Virus record (IMG/VR): IMGVR_UViG_3300021420_000093
Span: 1-33,990 of that record
Length of the DNA stretch: 33,990 bases
Strand: one strand, 5' to 3'
DNA from: a virus
The notes below the pieces were generated by a model. It worked only from the letters and a program-made list of their open reading frames with translations. It had not been told where the DNA came from and did no database searches. Shown in pieces: positions 1 to 6,759 of the stretch; the first letter of the stretch is position 1, and the number at the start of each line of letters is the position of its first letter. The translations under genes were made by a program, and so were the position numbers.

Positions 1-107
1 CCCAGCGCACGGGCTGCTGCGCTCTGGCTTCCGTTCCACCTGACCAGAGCGGCGCGGAACATGAGCGCCTCGTAGCGTCGACGCTTTTCCCCCCACTTCG
101 CGAGCAT
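1..107 (-). CDS. Partial HTH protein (Fis-type helix-turn-helix), cut by window edge
   Basis: An ATG at 107 follows a G-rich SD (six G at 112-117) and opens a frame that runs off the window edge after 35 codons. The visible residues are basic at first (MLAKWGEKRRRYEAL) and then read ALVRWNGSQSAAARALG, which matches the first two helices of Fis/NtrC C-terminal type HTH domains. It begins 18 bases after the head-tail adaptor stop, so it belongs to the same late operon. It could be a small regulator or a DNA-binding packaging protein. The C-terminus is not visible, so function is inferred only from the HTH. Confidence 0.55.
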   Translation of the reverse strand, partial: MLAKWGEKRRRYEALMFRAALVRWNGSQSAAARAL

Positions 108-125
108 TGTTCCCCCCTGAGATCA

Positions 126-869
126 TCAAAACTCCGTCCATCCGAACCCCGAGCCGTACTCGTGGCGCACGTCGATCATCACGGTATCCCAGAGCTGTTC
201 CGGCCATTGCTCCATGCCCGCGACGGCGCGCGCTTCGTCGAACATCTCCTTGGCTTCCTGCCTAAGTTCAGTTCGCAGATCGCGAAGCGCCGTCGTTCCG
301 AAGGCCATCCCATAGGCGACTCGCAGCGCCAGCGCCGTTGCGAACATCGGATCGAACTTCGTAGCGTCGGTGACTTTGTAGATGTACTCGATGCCGTTCG
401 GGGTCTGACTCCCGATGGTGTTGCTGGAGGTTGGCACGTTATCCGCGCCGTCCGCGTTCGGCGGCTGGAGTCCGACCAGCACGCCCGACGTCGCGGGGCT
501 CGGTGCATCGGTGAAGAGCGCCCGCCCAACGATTCGCCAATGCGATTTGTACGGTGAAACCGAGGACAGCCGGAGATAATCGCTCGGGAGCTGGTACGCG
601 CCGGTGTAGATGATCTGGCCCGAGTAATCCGGGTCCGGGAGGAGCGCGAGGCCGGGCGGGGTCGCCGCCAACGCCGCGAGGCTCACGAACTTTCGTGCGA
701 AGTTCCAGCGCGCGGATCGCAGCATCGCATCGCGCGCTTCGTAGTAGAGGGTGGCAGCAGCCGCGGTTTTCGGGTCCGACAGATTGTTGATGTCCTGAAT
801 CCGCGAGGAACCGATTCGCACGAGCGCGCGGTTGACGATCTCGGTAGCGCTGATCGAAGGCTCTCCCAT
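126..869 (-). CDS. Head-tail adaptor (T7 gp11 / P22 gp4-like tail tubular A)
   Basis: This 247-residue protein has the N-terminal pattern of the podovirus tail-tubular-A/gp4 adaptor family: residues 8-20 read as ATEIVNRALVRIG, followed by a YYEARDAMLRSARWNFA stretch near 42-58. In these phages the protein forms a dodecameric ring below the portal and receives the tail nozzle. The C-terminal part, with LALRVAYGMAFG and an acidic-basic helix near 183-215, is typical of the family's helical bundle. The ATG overlaps the stop of the upstream membrane protein gene (TGATG), so translation is coupled. Length is a little above T7 gp11 (about 196 residues) because of an inserted loop. Family assignment rests on pattern recognition, not a search. 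Confidence 0.82.
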   Translation of the reverse strand: MGEPSISATEIVNRALVRIGSSRIQDINNLSDPKTAAAATLYYEARDAMLRSARWNFARKFVSLAALAATPPGLALLPDPDYSGQIIYTGAYQLPSDYLRLSSVSPYKSHWRIVGRALFTDAPSPATSGVLVGLQPPNADGADNVPTSSNTIGSQTPNGIEYIYKVTDATKFDPMFATALALRVAYGMAFGTTALRDLRTELRQEAKEMFDEARAVAGMEQWPEQLWDTVMIDVRHEYGSGFGWTEF

Positions 870-1972
870 CAGATTACCCCGCGCATTTGCAGCGTGCCGA
901 CGGTGGTTACGGCGATGCTCGCGACGATCAGAATCTTCGCCATCTGATCAACCGGGCATTCGCTCATGAGCAGGATCAGGAACGGCATGACTTGAATCCA
1001 GTAGCGGCACCCGAACTGCTCGAAACCATTGGCCCACACGAACATCGCCCCGCCCATCCCGAGAAGCACCGCCAGCCACAGCAGCAATGCTTCCCCAGTG
1101 AAGAGGGACGGACGGAGCGCGAGAACCAAGGCTGGCGAGGTCAGGATCAGAGCTTGCCCCGCAAAGCTGGGACGCGCGATCCAGCGCGGATCGAATTGCG
1201 GCGCCATGAACAGTGTCGTGTAGAGATTGTACGCTGCGTAGTGAATCGAGAACGGACCATGATCTCCGACGTGGAAGCGAAATGGATCGCGCGCGTACCA
1301 GGTCGCAATGGAGTGATCGAAGATGGTCCCGAAGCGAAACAGGTTGAGCAGAAGGTACGCGATTAAGGCGCATTCCATCCCCGCCACGAGGTTGATCCGG
1401 CGGCGCTTCGCGAGCATCCAGTGAATCGGCCAGACCAGCGCCAGATCGTACCGACAAAGCGCTGCTGCCCCAGCCGCCAATCCTTGAAGAATCCCTCCTC
1501 GTTTACGCAGCAACAGCGCCGTGACGGTGAAGAGGCAGGATAGCGTCAGGCACATCCCCCAGCTTCGACCTCCGCTGACTTCGTATCCGAAGGGAGTTCC
1601 GAATGCGAAGAAAGCGGCGATCCAGAGACTATTTGTGAGCAGGTAGGCCAGAGCGACCGTGACCGCTCCAAACAGAATCGAGATCGTAGTTTGATTCGTG
1701 ATTCCGAGCAGAACGAACGGCACCGACAGGATTCCCGGCAATGGAGGATGAAGTGAGAAGCCATTGACGACCTCCTCGACCGCGACCGAATAATGCACTC
1801 CATTCACCACTGTCGCGCTGCGAATCCCGTCGATCTTGAAACTGTGGTCATGTACTAGCGCGTAGGCGACGCGGACGTGAGCGCAGAAGAAATTCCCCGG
1901 CTCGCGGAGCAATTGATAGAGGACGAGGCTGACGGCGAATACGGCGAGCGCGGTGAGCGGTTGTGACTTCAT
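869..1972 (-). CDS. Polytopic GT-C-like glycosyltransferase / membrane protein in the late operon
   Basis: This 367-residue protein has roughly nine hydrophobic segments and positively charged inner loops (KRRRI near 189). The first extracytoplasmic loop carries the pattern LVHDHSFKIDG (39-49), VVNGVHYS (55-62) and HPPLPGILSVPF (75-86). That arrangement is common in uncharacterised GT-C-fold mannosyl- or arabinosyl-transferase-like proteins of bacteria, where loop-1 acidic residues (here D48, E66, E67) bind the lipid-linked sugar. It sits between a tiny ORF and the head-tail adaptor and overlaps the adaptor by one base. No clear SD precedes the ATG, and a strong hairpin lies just upstream. 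A membrane enzyme here is unusual for a phage; likely roles are host-envelope or virion glycosylation, but the acceptor is unknown. Activity is inferred; the membrane topology is directly visible. Confidence 0.6.
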   Translation of the reverse strand: MKSQPLTALAVFAVSLVLYQLLREPGNFFCAHVRVAYALVHDHSFKIDGIRSATVVNGVHYSVAVEEVVNGFSLHPPLPGILSVPFVLLGITNQTTISILFGAVTVALAYLLTNSLWIAAFFAFGTPFGYEVSGGRSWGMCLTLSCLFTVTALLLRKRGGILQGLAAGAAALCRYDLALVWPIHWMLAKRRRINLVAGMECALIAYLLLNLFRFGTIFDHSIATWYARDPFRFHVGDHGPFSIHYAAYNLYTTLFMAPQFDPRWIARPSFAGQALILTSPALVLALRPSLFTGEALLLWLAVLLGMGGAMFVWANGFEQFGCRYWIQVMPFLILLMSECPVDQMAKILIVASIAVTTVGTLQMRGVI

Positions 1973-1987
1973 GGTTTGAACGGGGAC

Positions 1988-2019
1988 CGGCGCCGAGTGA
2001 GGAGAGTCACCCGACGCCG
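1988..2019 (-). other. 13-bp hairpin between the tiny Lys-rich ORF and the GT-C-like gene
   Basis: The arms GGCGCCGAGTGA (1989-2000) and TCACCCGACGCC (2007-2018) pair over 12 positions with two G-U wobbles, and 1988:2019 adds one more pair around a 6-base loop. No T-tract follows on either strand, so it is not a classical terminator. It lies 15 bases before the ATG of the membrane protein and may limit its translation or mark an RNA processing site. Confidence 0.5.
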
Positions 2020-2033
2020 ATCCGGAAAAAGCC

Positions 2034-2084
2034 TTAGTACTTCTCGTGCTCTTTCTTTTCCTTCTTCTTGCCTTCCTTACGCAT
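2034..2084 (-). CDS. Tiny 16-residue Lys/Glu-rich ORF
   Basis: An ATG at 2084 preceded by a near-perfect SD (AGGAGGTC at 2092-2099, 7-base spacer) opens a 16-codon frame ending in TAA: MRKEGKKKEKKEHEKY. The ribosome site is among the strongest in the window, which argues for translation even though the product is tiny and highly charged. It could be a real micropeptide or a translational leader for the GT-C-like gene downstream. It could also be the remnant of a longer gene. No family is recognised. Confidence 0.4.
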   Translation of the reverse strand: MRKEGKKKEKKEHEKY

Positions 2085-2118
2085 TTCGAAAGACCTCCTG
2101 ATTTAGACTGTTAGTTGT

Positions 2119-2601
2119 TTACTCCGGTCCTGCCTGCCAATAGACCGAAGGCGTCGCATTGGCGGTCGAGGCGTTGAGGATAACCGCAGAGAGCGTTGCG
2201 GTTGCCGATGCGACGATGGTGGTCGTCGAAGTCGGCGCGCAAGCGATCACTACCGCGCCGGGGGTTCCGGGGCCCGCGGCGAACGCCATGCAGGCCTTAT
2301 AGAGCGACGTGACGCCGATGCACGGCGCTACCTGAAGCAGCGTGCCCGACGCCAGCGTTCCGGTCCCGTTGCAGGCGTCACCCAGGCCATGCGGAGCGCC
2401 GACGTTTCCGCCGGTCGGCCCGTTGTAGGCATACGCCTCGCCCGCATCCAGGTGCTCAAAGCTCGGCACCAAGATCACGTCCTTGGCAAGACCGCTCATC
2501 TTCGACCAGCGCTCGAGCATCCGTTCCGGCGGATGGAGTACGAACAGGACCGCCGCGAGAGCGAGGCAACCGACCATTATTCGTGAAATTGCTCTTTTCA
2601 T
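2119..2601 (-). CDS. Probable secreted or membrane-anchored phage protein
   Basis: This 160-residue protein starts MKRAISRIMVGCLALAAVLFVLHPP, a short basic segment followed by a hydrophobic stretch, so it is likely exported or anchored by one N-terminal helix. The rest is Gly/Ala/Thr/Ser-rich with three cysteines that could form disulphides, and ends in a beta-rich tail (TTTIVASATATLSAVILNAS). Its start lies two bases after the stop of the preceding virion protein. An export signal is unexpected for a head gene; together with the signal-bearing proteins at 29815-33031 it suggests a distinctive surface biology. It might decorate the virion or modify the host envelope. No homologous family recognised. 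Confidence 0.6.
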   Translation of the reverse strand: MKRAISRIMVGCLALAAVLFVLHPPERMLERWSKMSGLAKDVILVPSFEHLDAGEAYAYNGPTGGNVGAPHGLGDACNGTGTLASGTLLQVAPCIGVTSLYKACMAFAAGPGTPGAVVIACAPTSTTTIVASATATLSAVILNASTANATPSVYWQAGPE

Positions 2602-2603
2602 GG

Positions 2604-3158
2604 TTACGGTTCGTCTCCTGCGTAGATGTAGTACCCGATGATCTGCGCCGCCGCGGTAGGCGTGCCGCCGCCGATCGTGAGCACCGGGGTGATACCGCCT
2701 GAACCGAATCCGCCGCCAGGGACCGATCCTGAGATCGAGTCTCCGGTATCAGTCACCGCGCCGGTCGCATCGACTCCGGCCTGTTCGGTCATGTTGAGGT
2801 TGGCGTCGATGATCTGCGGGTTGGTCACCGCAGTCGGCAGGAAATAATGATTGTTGTCATTATTCGCCGAGTTGTTCGAATCGATCTTCCCCATCGCCAG
2901 CGTCACGCTGGCGCCGAGCGCCGGAGCGTACACGCGCGCGGCGTAGATTCGATCCGTGGTTTTCATTCCCGGCAGCTTGATCTGATCGCCATTGGCCGAT
3001 CCTGCCCCTGACGCGGGAATGGTGAAGGTGAAGCGCCGAATCCGAAGAGCGCCTTTCTCTTCGGGAGAGCGCACCAGCGAGCTCGCACCACCGAGGCCGG
3101 CCGAAGCCGTACCGCCGAGAGCGAGGCCCGCAATCTGGTCGCAATTTGCAATAGCCAA
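2604..3158 (-). CDS. Putative minor head or decoration protein
   Basis: This 184-residue Gly/Ala/Ser/Asn-rich protein has no signal peptide and lies 15 bases downstream of the major capsid gene. In many podoviruses that slot holds a capsid decoration, stabilising or head-closure protein. Residues about 42-75 alternate polar and hydrophobic residues (RRFTFTIPASG, DQIKLPGM), consistent with a beta-sandwich. The C-terminus ends YYIYAGDEP after a Gly-rich linker. No catalytic motif is visible. The role is inferred from position and composition only. Confidence 0.6.
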   Translation of the reverse strand: MAIANCDQIAGLALGGTASAGLGGASSLVRSPEEKGALRIRRFTFTIPASGAGSANGDQIKLPGMKTTDRIYAARVYAPALGASVTLAMGKIDSNNSANNDNNHYFLPTAVTNPQIIDANLNMTEQAGVDATGAVTDTGDSISGSVPGGGFGSGGITPVLTIGGGTPTAAAQIIGYYIYAGDEP

Positions 3159-3173
3159 GTTCCTGACCTCCTC

Positions 3174-4136
3174 TTAGGCGGTTTCCATGACAGCCGCGAT
3201 GACCACGCGGGCTTCTTCGATTCGGGTTGCGCCGGCCGAGATCTCCATATACGGACGCAGCGAGTAGGACAGTCCGGGATCTTCGGCGACCTTCGCGATC
3301 ACGTCGTAATTCATCGCGAAGCCGAGTCCCGCTCGGGCAAATGCGATGTCGTACCGATCGCCGGTGGTCGCACCCGAGATGACGCTGACCGCGTTCCCGT
3401 ACACGTCGGTTCCACCCGCCAGGAGCAGAAGGTTGCTCATGATGATCTTGAAACCGGCGTAGGAATCGATCGCTCCCGCGGCGAGCGCCTTCAGGGTGTT
3501 GTAGTCGGCGCTCCCAACCGTCACGTACCTGAGCAGATCGTCCCAGATCTGCCGCGCGGCGACCGCGAGAAAGCGTTCCTCGTCAGGGTCAACATCGTTG
3601 ATCGCGAACAACCGGCCGATCTTGAGCAACCGTTGCGGACTCATGTGGCCCGAGTCGGTAGTGCCCGATTCGATGGTGTTCGTGTTATTCAGCGACGTGT
3701 CGGCGATGAGCTGACCGGACGGGAAAGACACCGAGGTCTGACCGTCCTGCCCCGAGTAGGAGCTTCCCGAGGCGGCCGAGATGATGAGCTGATCCTTGAA
3801 GCGGTTGAAGGCTGCACGCGCGGCCTTCATGTAATTGCTTTCGAGATCGACGAGGGTTTTCTTTTTGTCGTCGTTATCGATCGCATCCGCCCACTGCGCC
3901 GTGCTCATCGTGACCCGGCGCCGCGACTGCGGAGTTGAGATGAGCGGGGTCGGGGAATGACGGCTGGACTTGAACTGAATAGCCGTCGCACCGAACCGCT
4001 CGAAATAATAGTTGGCGCCAACGATGTCGGGATCGCGCCTTACGCATCCTTCGAGACGCGATTTGACCTGTTGGGCCAGGTGAACGGCGTTGTCCCGATA
4101 CTGCTGGACGAACGCTTGGTCAACCTGAAAAGACAT
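3174..4136 (-). CDS. Major capsid protein
   Basis: This 320-residue protein begins MSFQVDQAFVQQYRDNAVHLAQQ and has the HSPTPLISTPQSRRRVTMS segment at about 60-78, followed by QWADAID. Both are recognisable features of a major capsid family found in many podoviruses and siphoviruses (HK97-fold; consensus around H..TPL..TPHSRRRV...EWAD.ID). It forms the icosahedral shell. The preceding gene set (portal, Bbp19-like, scaffold, four small genes) fits a head-assembly order. The SD is GGAGG at 4144-4148, with a hairpin directly upstream that may stabilise the message of this highly expressed gene. No N-terminal delta domain is apparent, consistent with a separate scaffold gene. Confidence 0.88.
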   Translation of the reverse strand: MSFQVDQAFVQQYRDNAVHLAQQVKSRLEGCVRRDPDIVGANYYFERFGATAIQFKSSRHSPTPLISTPQSRRRVTMSTAQWADAIDNDDKKKTLVDLESNYMKAARAAFNRFKDQLIISAASGSSYSGQDGQTSVSFPSGQLIADTSLNNTNTIESGTTDSGHMSPQRLLKIGRLFAINDVDPDEERFLAVAARQIWDDLLRYVTVGSADYNTLKALAAGAIDSYAGFKIIMSNLLLLAGGTDVYGNAVSVISGATTGDRYDIAFARAGLGFAMNYDVIAKVAEDPGLSYSLRPYMEISAGATRIEEARVVIAAVMETA

Positions 4137-4153
4137 TTACGGGCCTCCTGCGT

Positions 4154-4173
4154 TGAATGTTTCGGAACACTCA
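4154..4173 (-). other. 8-bp hairpin just upstream of the capsid SD, in a 170-base gap
   Basis: Arms TGAATGTT (4154-4161) and AACACTCA (4166-4173) pair with one wobble around a TCGG loop. The hairpin ends six bases from the capsid SD. The remaining gap to 4306 holds no gene I can support and no convincing promoter. A 5' stem here could stabilise a processed capsid message. Confidence 0.4.
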
Positions 4174-4306
4174 GCAGGGCTGCCCGTCAGACGGACCCTA
4201 CCTATCGGATTAACGCACCGACAGGCGGGAAGAACTTCGGTAAGAGATCCCCTCCTAGACTCCCTCTACCGCTCGATGGTTCGCGCATCGAGAACGCAAT
4301 GAATCC

Positions 4307-4606
4307 TTATTGCTCGCCAGCTAGCCTGACCTGATAGAGGTCGATGGTGACTCTGCCGACCAACGCGCCGGGTGGTAGCGCTTCTCCGGCCGGGTTGACG
4401 TGGCCCTCGATCTTACCGGCGATCTTCGGGCCCGGGATCCAGGCACTCATCATCTTGGCGCACGCCTTCATCGACTCGAATTGCTGCCTCTGATCCGGCC
4501 AGGTTGATTCCGGCTGCTCGCGGAGCTGCTTTTCGATGTCCTGATCTTCCATCCAGAGGCGGAATTGCTTCTTCTCGATCGGATCGATGCGAAGTACCCA
4601 GCTCAT
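4307..4606 (-). CDS. Small hypothetical phage protein
   Basis: This 99-residue protein begins MSWVLRIDPIEKKQFRLWMEDQD. The N-terminal half is amphipathic and charged, and the C-terminal half (GKIEGHVNPAGE, LVGRVTIDLYQVRLAGEQ) looks beta-rich. Its ATG overlaps the stop of the upstream gene by four bases, so it is translationally coupled in the scaffold-capsid operon. It could be a small assembly factor or head-completion protein. No family recognised. Confidence 0.6.
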   Translation of the reverse strand: MSWVLRIDPIEKKQFRLWMEDQDIEKQLREQPESTWPDQRQQFESMKACAKMMSAWIPGPKIAGKIEGHVNPAGEALPPGALVGRVTIDLYQVRLAGEQ

Positions 4607-5091
4607 AGCTTGATCGACGGTCCCCTTACCGCACGATAGTCACTATTTGCCATCACTGATGCAAGCAACACGTCAAGCTCGTCTTTACGCTCGATGCAGT
4701 ATTCGATCAAGACAGCTTCATTTTCTTCCGAGAATTCGGCATCAAATCCGGCGTGTTTCATGGCCGAGATTAAGCGCTGACGCATCCCGCGTTCGAGGCC
4801 GTGGACCTTCGCGATCGTGGGTTTTAGCTTGTCGGGAGAGTCGGAATACTGCTCCGGGGTTTCGTCCCTGCCCTGCATCAGCTCCTCGCCATCGACCACG
4901 GTTTTGCGGCACCGCGGATGAAGGAAGGCGTATTTAGTGGCGACGCGGCGAACGACGTCGATCTGCCCGCTCATCACGAACAGCTTGTGCTCGAACATCC
5001 AGCAGGAGAAGAGCGCGCGGCGCAGTTCGGTCCTGACCCGGACCAGCTCGGGATCGGTCAGGCCGTCAATGGTAATGCAGGGAACTCTCAC
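4603..5091 (-). CDS. Hypothetical phage protein
   Basis: This 162-residue protein has a helical N-terminus (DPELVRVRTELRRALFSCWMFEHKLF) and a highly charged C-terminal half with alternating acidic and basic residues. Four cysteines are scattered without a clear metal site. It overlaps the genes on both sides by four bases in ATGA style, marking a tightly packed, co-translated block between the scaffold and capsid. I recognise no family; a structural or assembly accessory role is the most likely reading from position. Confidence 0.6.
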   Translation of the reverse strand: MRVPCITIDGLTDPELVRVRTELRRALFSCWMFEHKLFVMSGQIDVVRRVATKYAFLHPRCRKTVVDGEELMQGRDETPEQYSDSPDKLKPTIAKVHGLERGMRQRLISAMKHAGFDAEFSEENEAVLIEYCIERKDELDVLLASVMANSDYRAVRGPSIKL

Positions 5092-5492
5092 ACTTCGCTG
5101 GTGCTTTTCTCGGCGGTCAGCTTGTCGCCGAGAGCGCGCGCGTCGTAGCGTTCGGCCAGCTCGCGGCGCAGCTCGCCCGGCTCCTTGGCGCCCATAACCT
5201 CATCCTCCGTCGGCTTCTCGCAATCCGCCGGTGGAGACGCCATATCGAAGAGGTCGAGCAAAGCATGGAACCAGACACCGTGGCCCTGCGGCACGGCGTT
5301 GCGCCGCAGCGTCGCTTTCGCGAGCATCGCGGCGATTTCCTCGGTGCGCTTGTTCAGCTTCGGTCCGACGTGCTCCAGCATCGAGGCGATCGCCTTGTGC
5401 CAGTCCTCGGCGGTATTGCCTTCGGAGTTTTCGAGCAAGCGGGCCTTGTTTTTGTTCCACTGCTCGGCGCTGAGGGGCTTACTTTTTGCCAT
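5088..5492 (-). CDS. Hypothetical phage protein, helical
   Basis: This 134-residue, mostly helical, Lys/Glu-rich protein begins MAKSKPLSAEQWNKNKARLLENSEG. Residues about 28-60 (DWHKAIASMLEHVGPKLNKRTEEIAAMLAKA) form a probable long amphipathic helix. It overlaps the downstream gene by four bases and the upstream gene by 14 bases. It lies in the scaffold-to-capsid block and has no recognised family or motif; a capsid assembly accessory is plausible. Confidence 0.6.
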   Translation of the reverse strand: MAKSKPLSAEQWNKNKARLLENSEGNTAEDWHKAIASMLEHVGPKLNKRTEEIAAMLAKATLRRNAVPQGHGVWFHALLDLFDMASPPADCEKPTEDEVMGAKEPGELRRELAERYDARALGDKLTAEKSTSEV

Positions 5493-5679
5493 GATGAAAT
5501 CCTTTGGCTGCCTTCGCTAGGCCAGCCATCTGTCGCATGTGCGGATTGCTGGAGTTGCGCGCCTGCGCCATCTTACCCGCCGGAATCTTCTCGCCTTCGG
5601 GAACGTGCAGGGCGCGATGGAGGCCTCCGGGATTGTGCTTCAGCGCCGCCTTTAGTTTGCCGTAGGCTTGCTCGTTCAT
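5479..5679 (-). CDS. Small basic phage protein (66 residues)
   Basis: The product starts MNEQAYGKLKAALKHNPGG and is rich in Lys, His, Gly and Ala, with a basic tail AKGFHHGKK. The ATG overlaps the stop of the scaffold gene by four bases, so it is probably translated by coupling. The His/Lys-rich composition suits binding to nucleic acid or to an acidic scaffold, but this is a guess from composition. No family recognised. Confidence 0.55.
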   Translation of the reverse strand: MNEQAYGKLKAALKHNPGGLHRALHVPEGEKIPAGKMAQARNSSNPHMRQMAGLAKAAKGFHHGKK

Positions 5680-6545
5680 GCCGCTGCTCCGTTCTGATTG
5701 CTCGGATAAAGCTGCTGATACAGCGCGCGGCGCTTCTCGTTCGCGGCCTTGTGGCCGGGGTGATTCTCGTCGTGGATGGCCTTGTAATCCGGGTTCTCAG
5801 GATTGGTCATCATGTTGTCGAGTTGGGTCTTGATGTCCTTCTGCGCCTGCTCCGGTAGGGTCTGCGCTCCGGTCACTGCGGTATCCTCACCCATCGCTTT
5901 GCCCAGGAAAGCGAAGAGTTTGAGCATGGTGGGGTTCGATCCGTTTTTAGGATCCTCGAAGAACTTGCCGAGCTCCGGGATATCCTCGGCCAGCACTCCA
6001 ACGGCCCGAGTTGCAAGCGCCACATTAGAGTCATAGGCGTGCCCCCACTCCGATTTCAGTTTCCCAACTTCCTGCTCCATCTCCGCATTCATCGCGTCGA
6101 TCGCCTGCTTCTGGGCGCCGACGTACATCGAGACGAGCTCCTTGGCCTGCGCGTCGGTAACACCGTGCGCGTGGAAGGCAGCGCGCGCGGATTTCAGGAA
6201 CTCTTCATTGACCGGGAAGTCCTTACCGAGGGCGGCTTCGGTGATTTCCTTCGCGTTGAAGGTGTACTTGTCGGGGGATTCCGGGCGTCCGAGCTTGGTG
6301 TAGAACTTACCGCGGTCCTCGTCGCTGGCCTCGGGGCCCGGGATCAGGACTGAGCTGCCGAGGCGCTTTTCGAGCGCGACGTGCGAACTCAGGAGGCCGT
6401 TGATGTCCTTATAGGAAGTGAGCGAGGGAAGGGTTTTGTATTCGTCACGAACTCCCTGAACGCTTGCTATCCAAGGTGCCTGTGCTTGTTGCCCACTCTG
6501 GGGGTTCGGGTTCTGACTCCCCGGTGATGGCTGCGGTTCCGGCAT
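5676..6545 (-). CDS. Capsid scaffold / assembly protein
   Basis: This 289-residue protein has a Pro/Gln-rich start, then a segment KLGRPESPDKYTF (about 84-96) and a helical region (NEEFLKSARAAFHAHGVTDAQAKEL). These are recurrent in scaffold-like proteins encoded between portal and capsid genes in phages. The middle is predicted coiled-coil (helix near 140-175), and the tail is basic (EKRRALYQQLYPS), where many scaffolds bind the capsid. A strong SD (GGAGGGGA) precedes the ATG. The first 101 bases overlap the end of the Bbp19-like gene in another frame. Scaffolds leave the head before DNA packaging. Confidence 0.75.
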   Translation of the reverse strand: MPEPQPSPGSQNPNPQSGQQAQAPWIASVQGVRDEYKTLPSLTSYKDINGLLSSHVALEKRLGSSVLIPGPEASDEDRGKFYTKLGRPESPDKYTFNAKEITEAALGKDFPVNEEFLKSARAAFHAHGVTDAQAKELVSMYVGAQKQAIDAMNAEMEQEVGKLKSEWGHAYDSNVALATRAVGVLAEDIPELGKFFEDPKNGSNPTMLKLFAFLGKAMGEDTAVTGAQTLPEQAQKDIKTQLDNMMTNPENPDYKAIHDENHPGHKAANEKRRALYQQLYPSNQNGAAA

Positions 6546-6759
6546 TGGCTCTCCCCTCCACTAAGTCTTCGATATAGAGATACACCGCCCGTTGAGCTGC
6601 GCAAGCAAGCGCGAAATTAGGATCGAGACTCGCGCTGAGTCCGCTGCGCTTAAAGAAGGTAATTTCGATATCGCGGAGCACCTCGCCGCCTTCCGGCGAG
6701 CCGAATACTCGCTGATAGAGACGACGTTTCTCCTCATCGGTGTACTCACGTCGCGGCAC
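6445..6759 (-). CDS. Bbp19-like phage protein
   Basis: This 104-residue protein has the compact pattern YQRVFGSPEGGEVLRDI, then DPNFALACAAQRAVYLYIEDL (about 14-67), which resembles the Bbp19 family from Bordetella phage BPP-1 and relatives, always found beside the portal gene. Its exact role is not established but it is part of the head module. It begins with GTG directly after the portal stop (TAAGTG). The C-terminal 33 residues (TGESEPEPPEWATSTG and onward) are encoded in the overlap with the scaffold gene and look disordered. Confidence 0.7.
   Translation of the reverse strand: MPRREYTDEEKRRLYQRVFGSPEGGEVLRDIEITFFKRSGLSASLDPNFALACAAQRAVYLYIEDLVEGRANAGTAAITGESEPEPPEWATSTGTLDSKRSGSS

Noticed and set aside
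162-557. 131-codon plus-strand open frame opposite the head-tail adaptor
   Set aside because: Antisense shadow; no SD, Arg/His-rich composition, and the minus frame matches a known family.
5265-5858. 197-codon plus-strand frame across several minus genes
   Set aside because: Crosses three minus-strand genes with coupled starts; composition is that of an antisense shadow.
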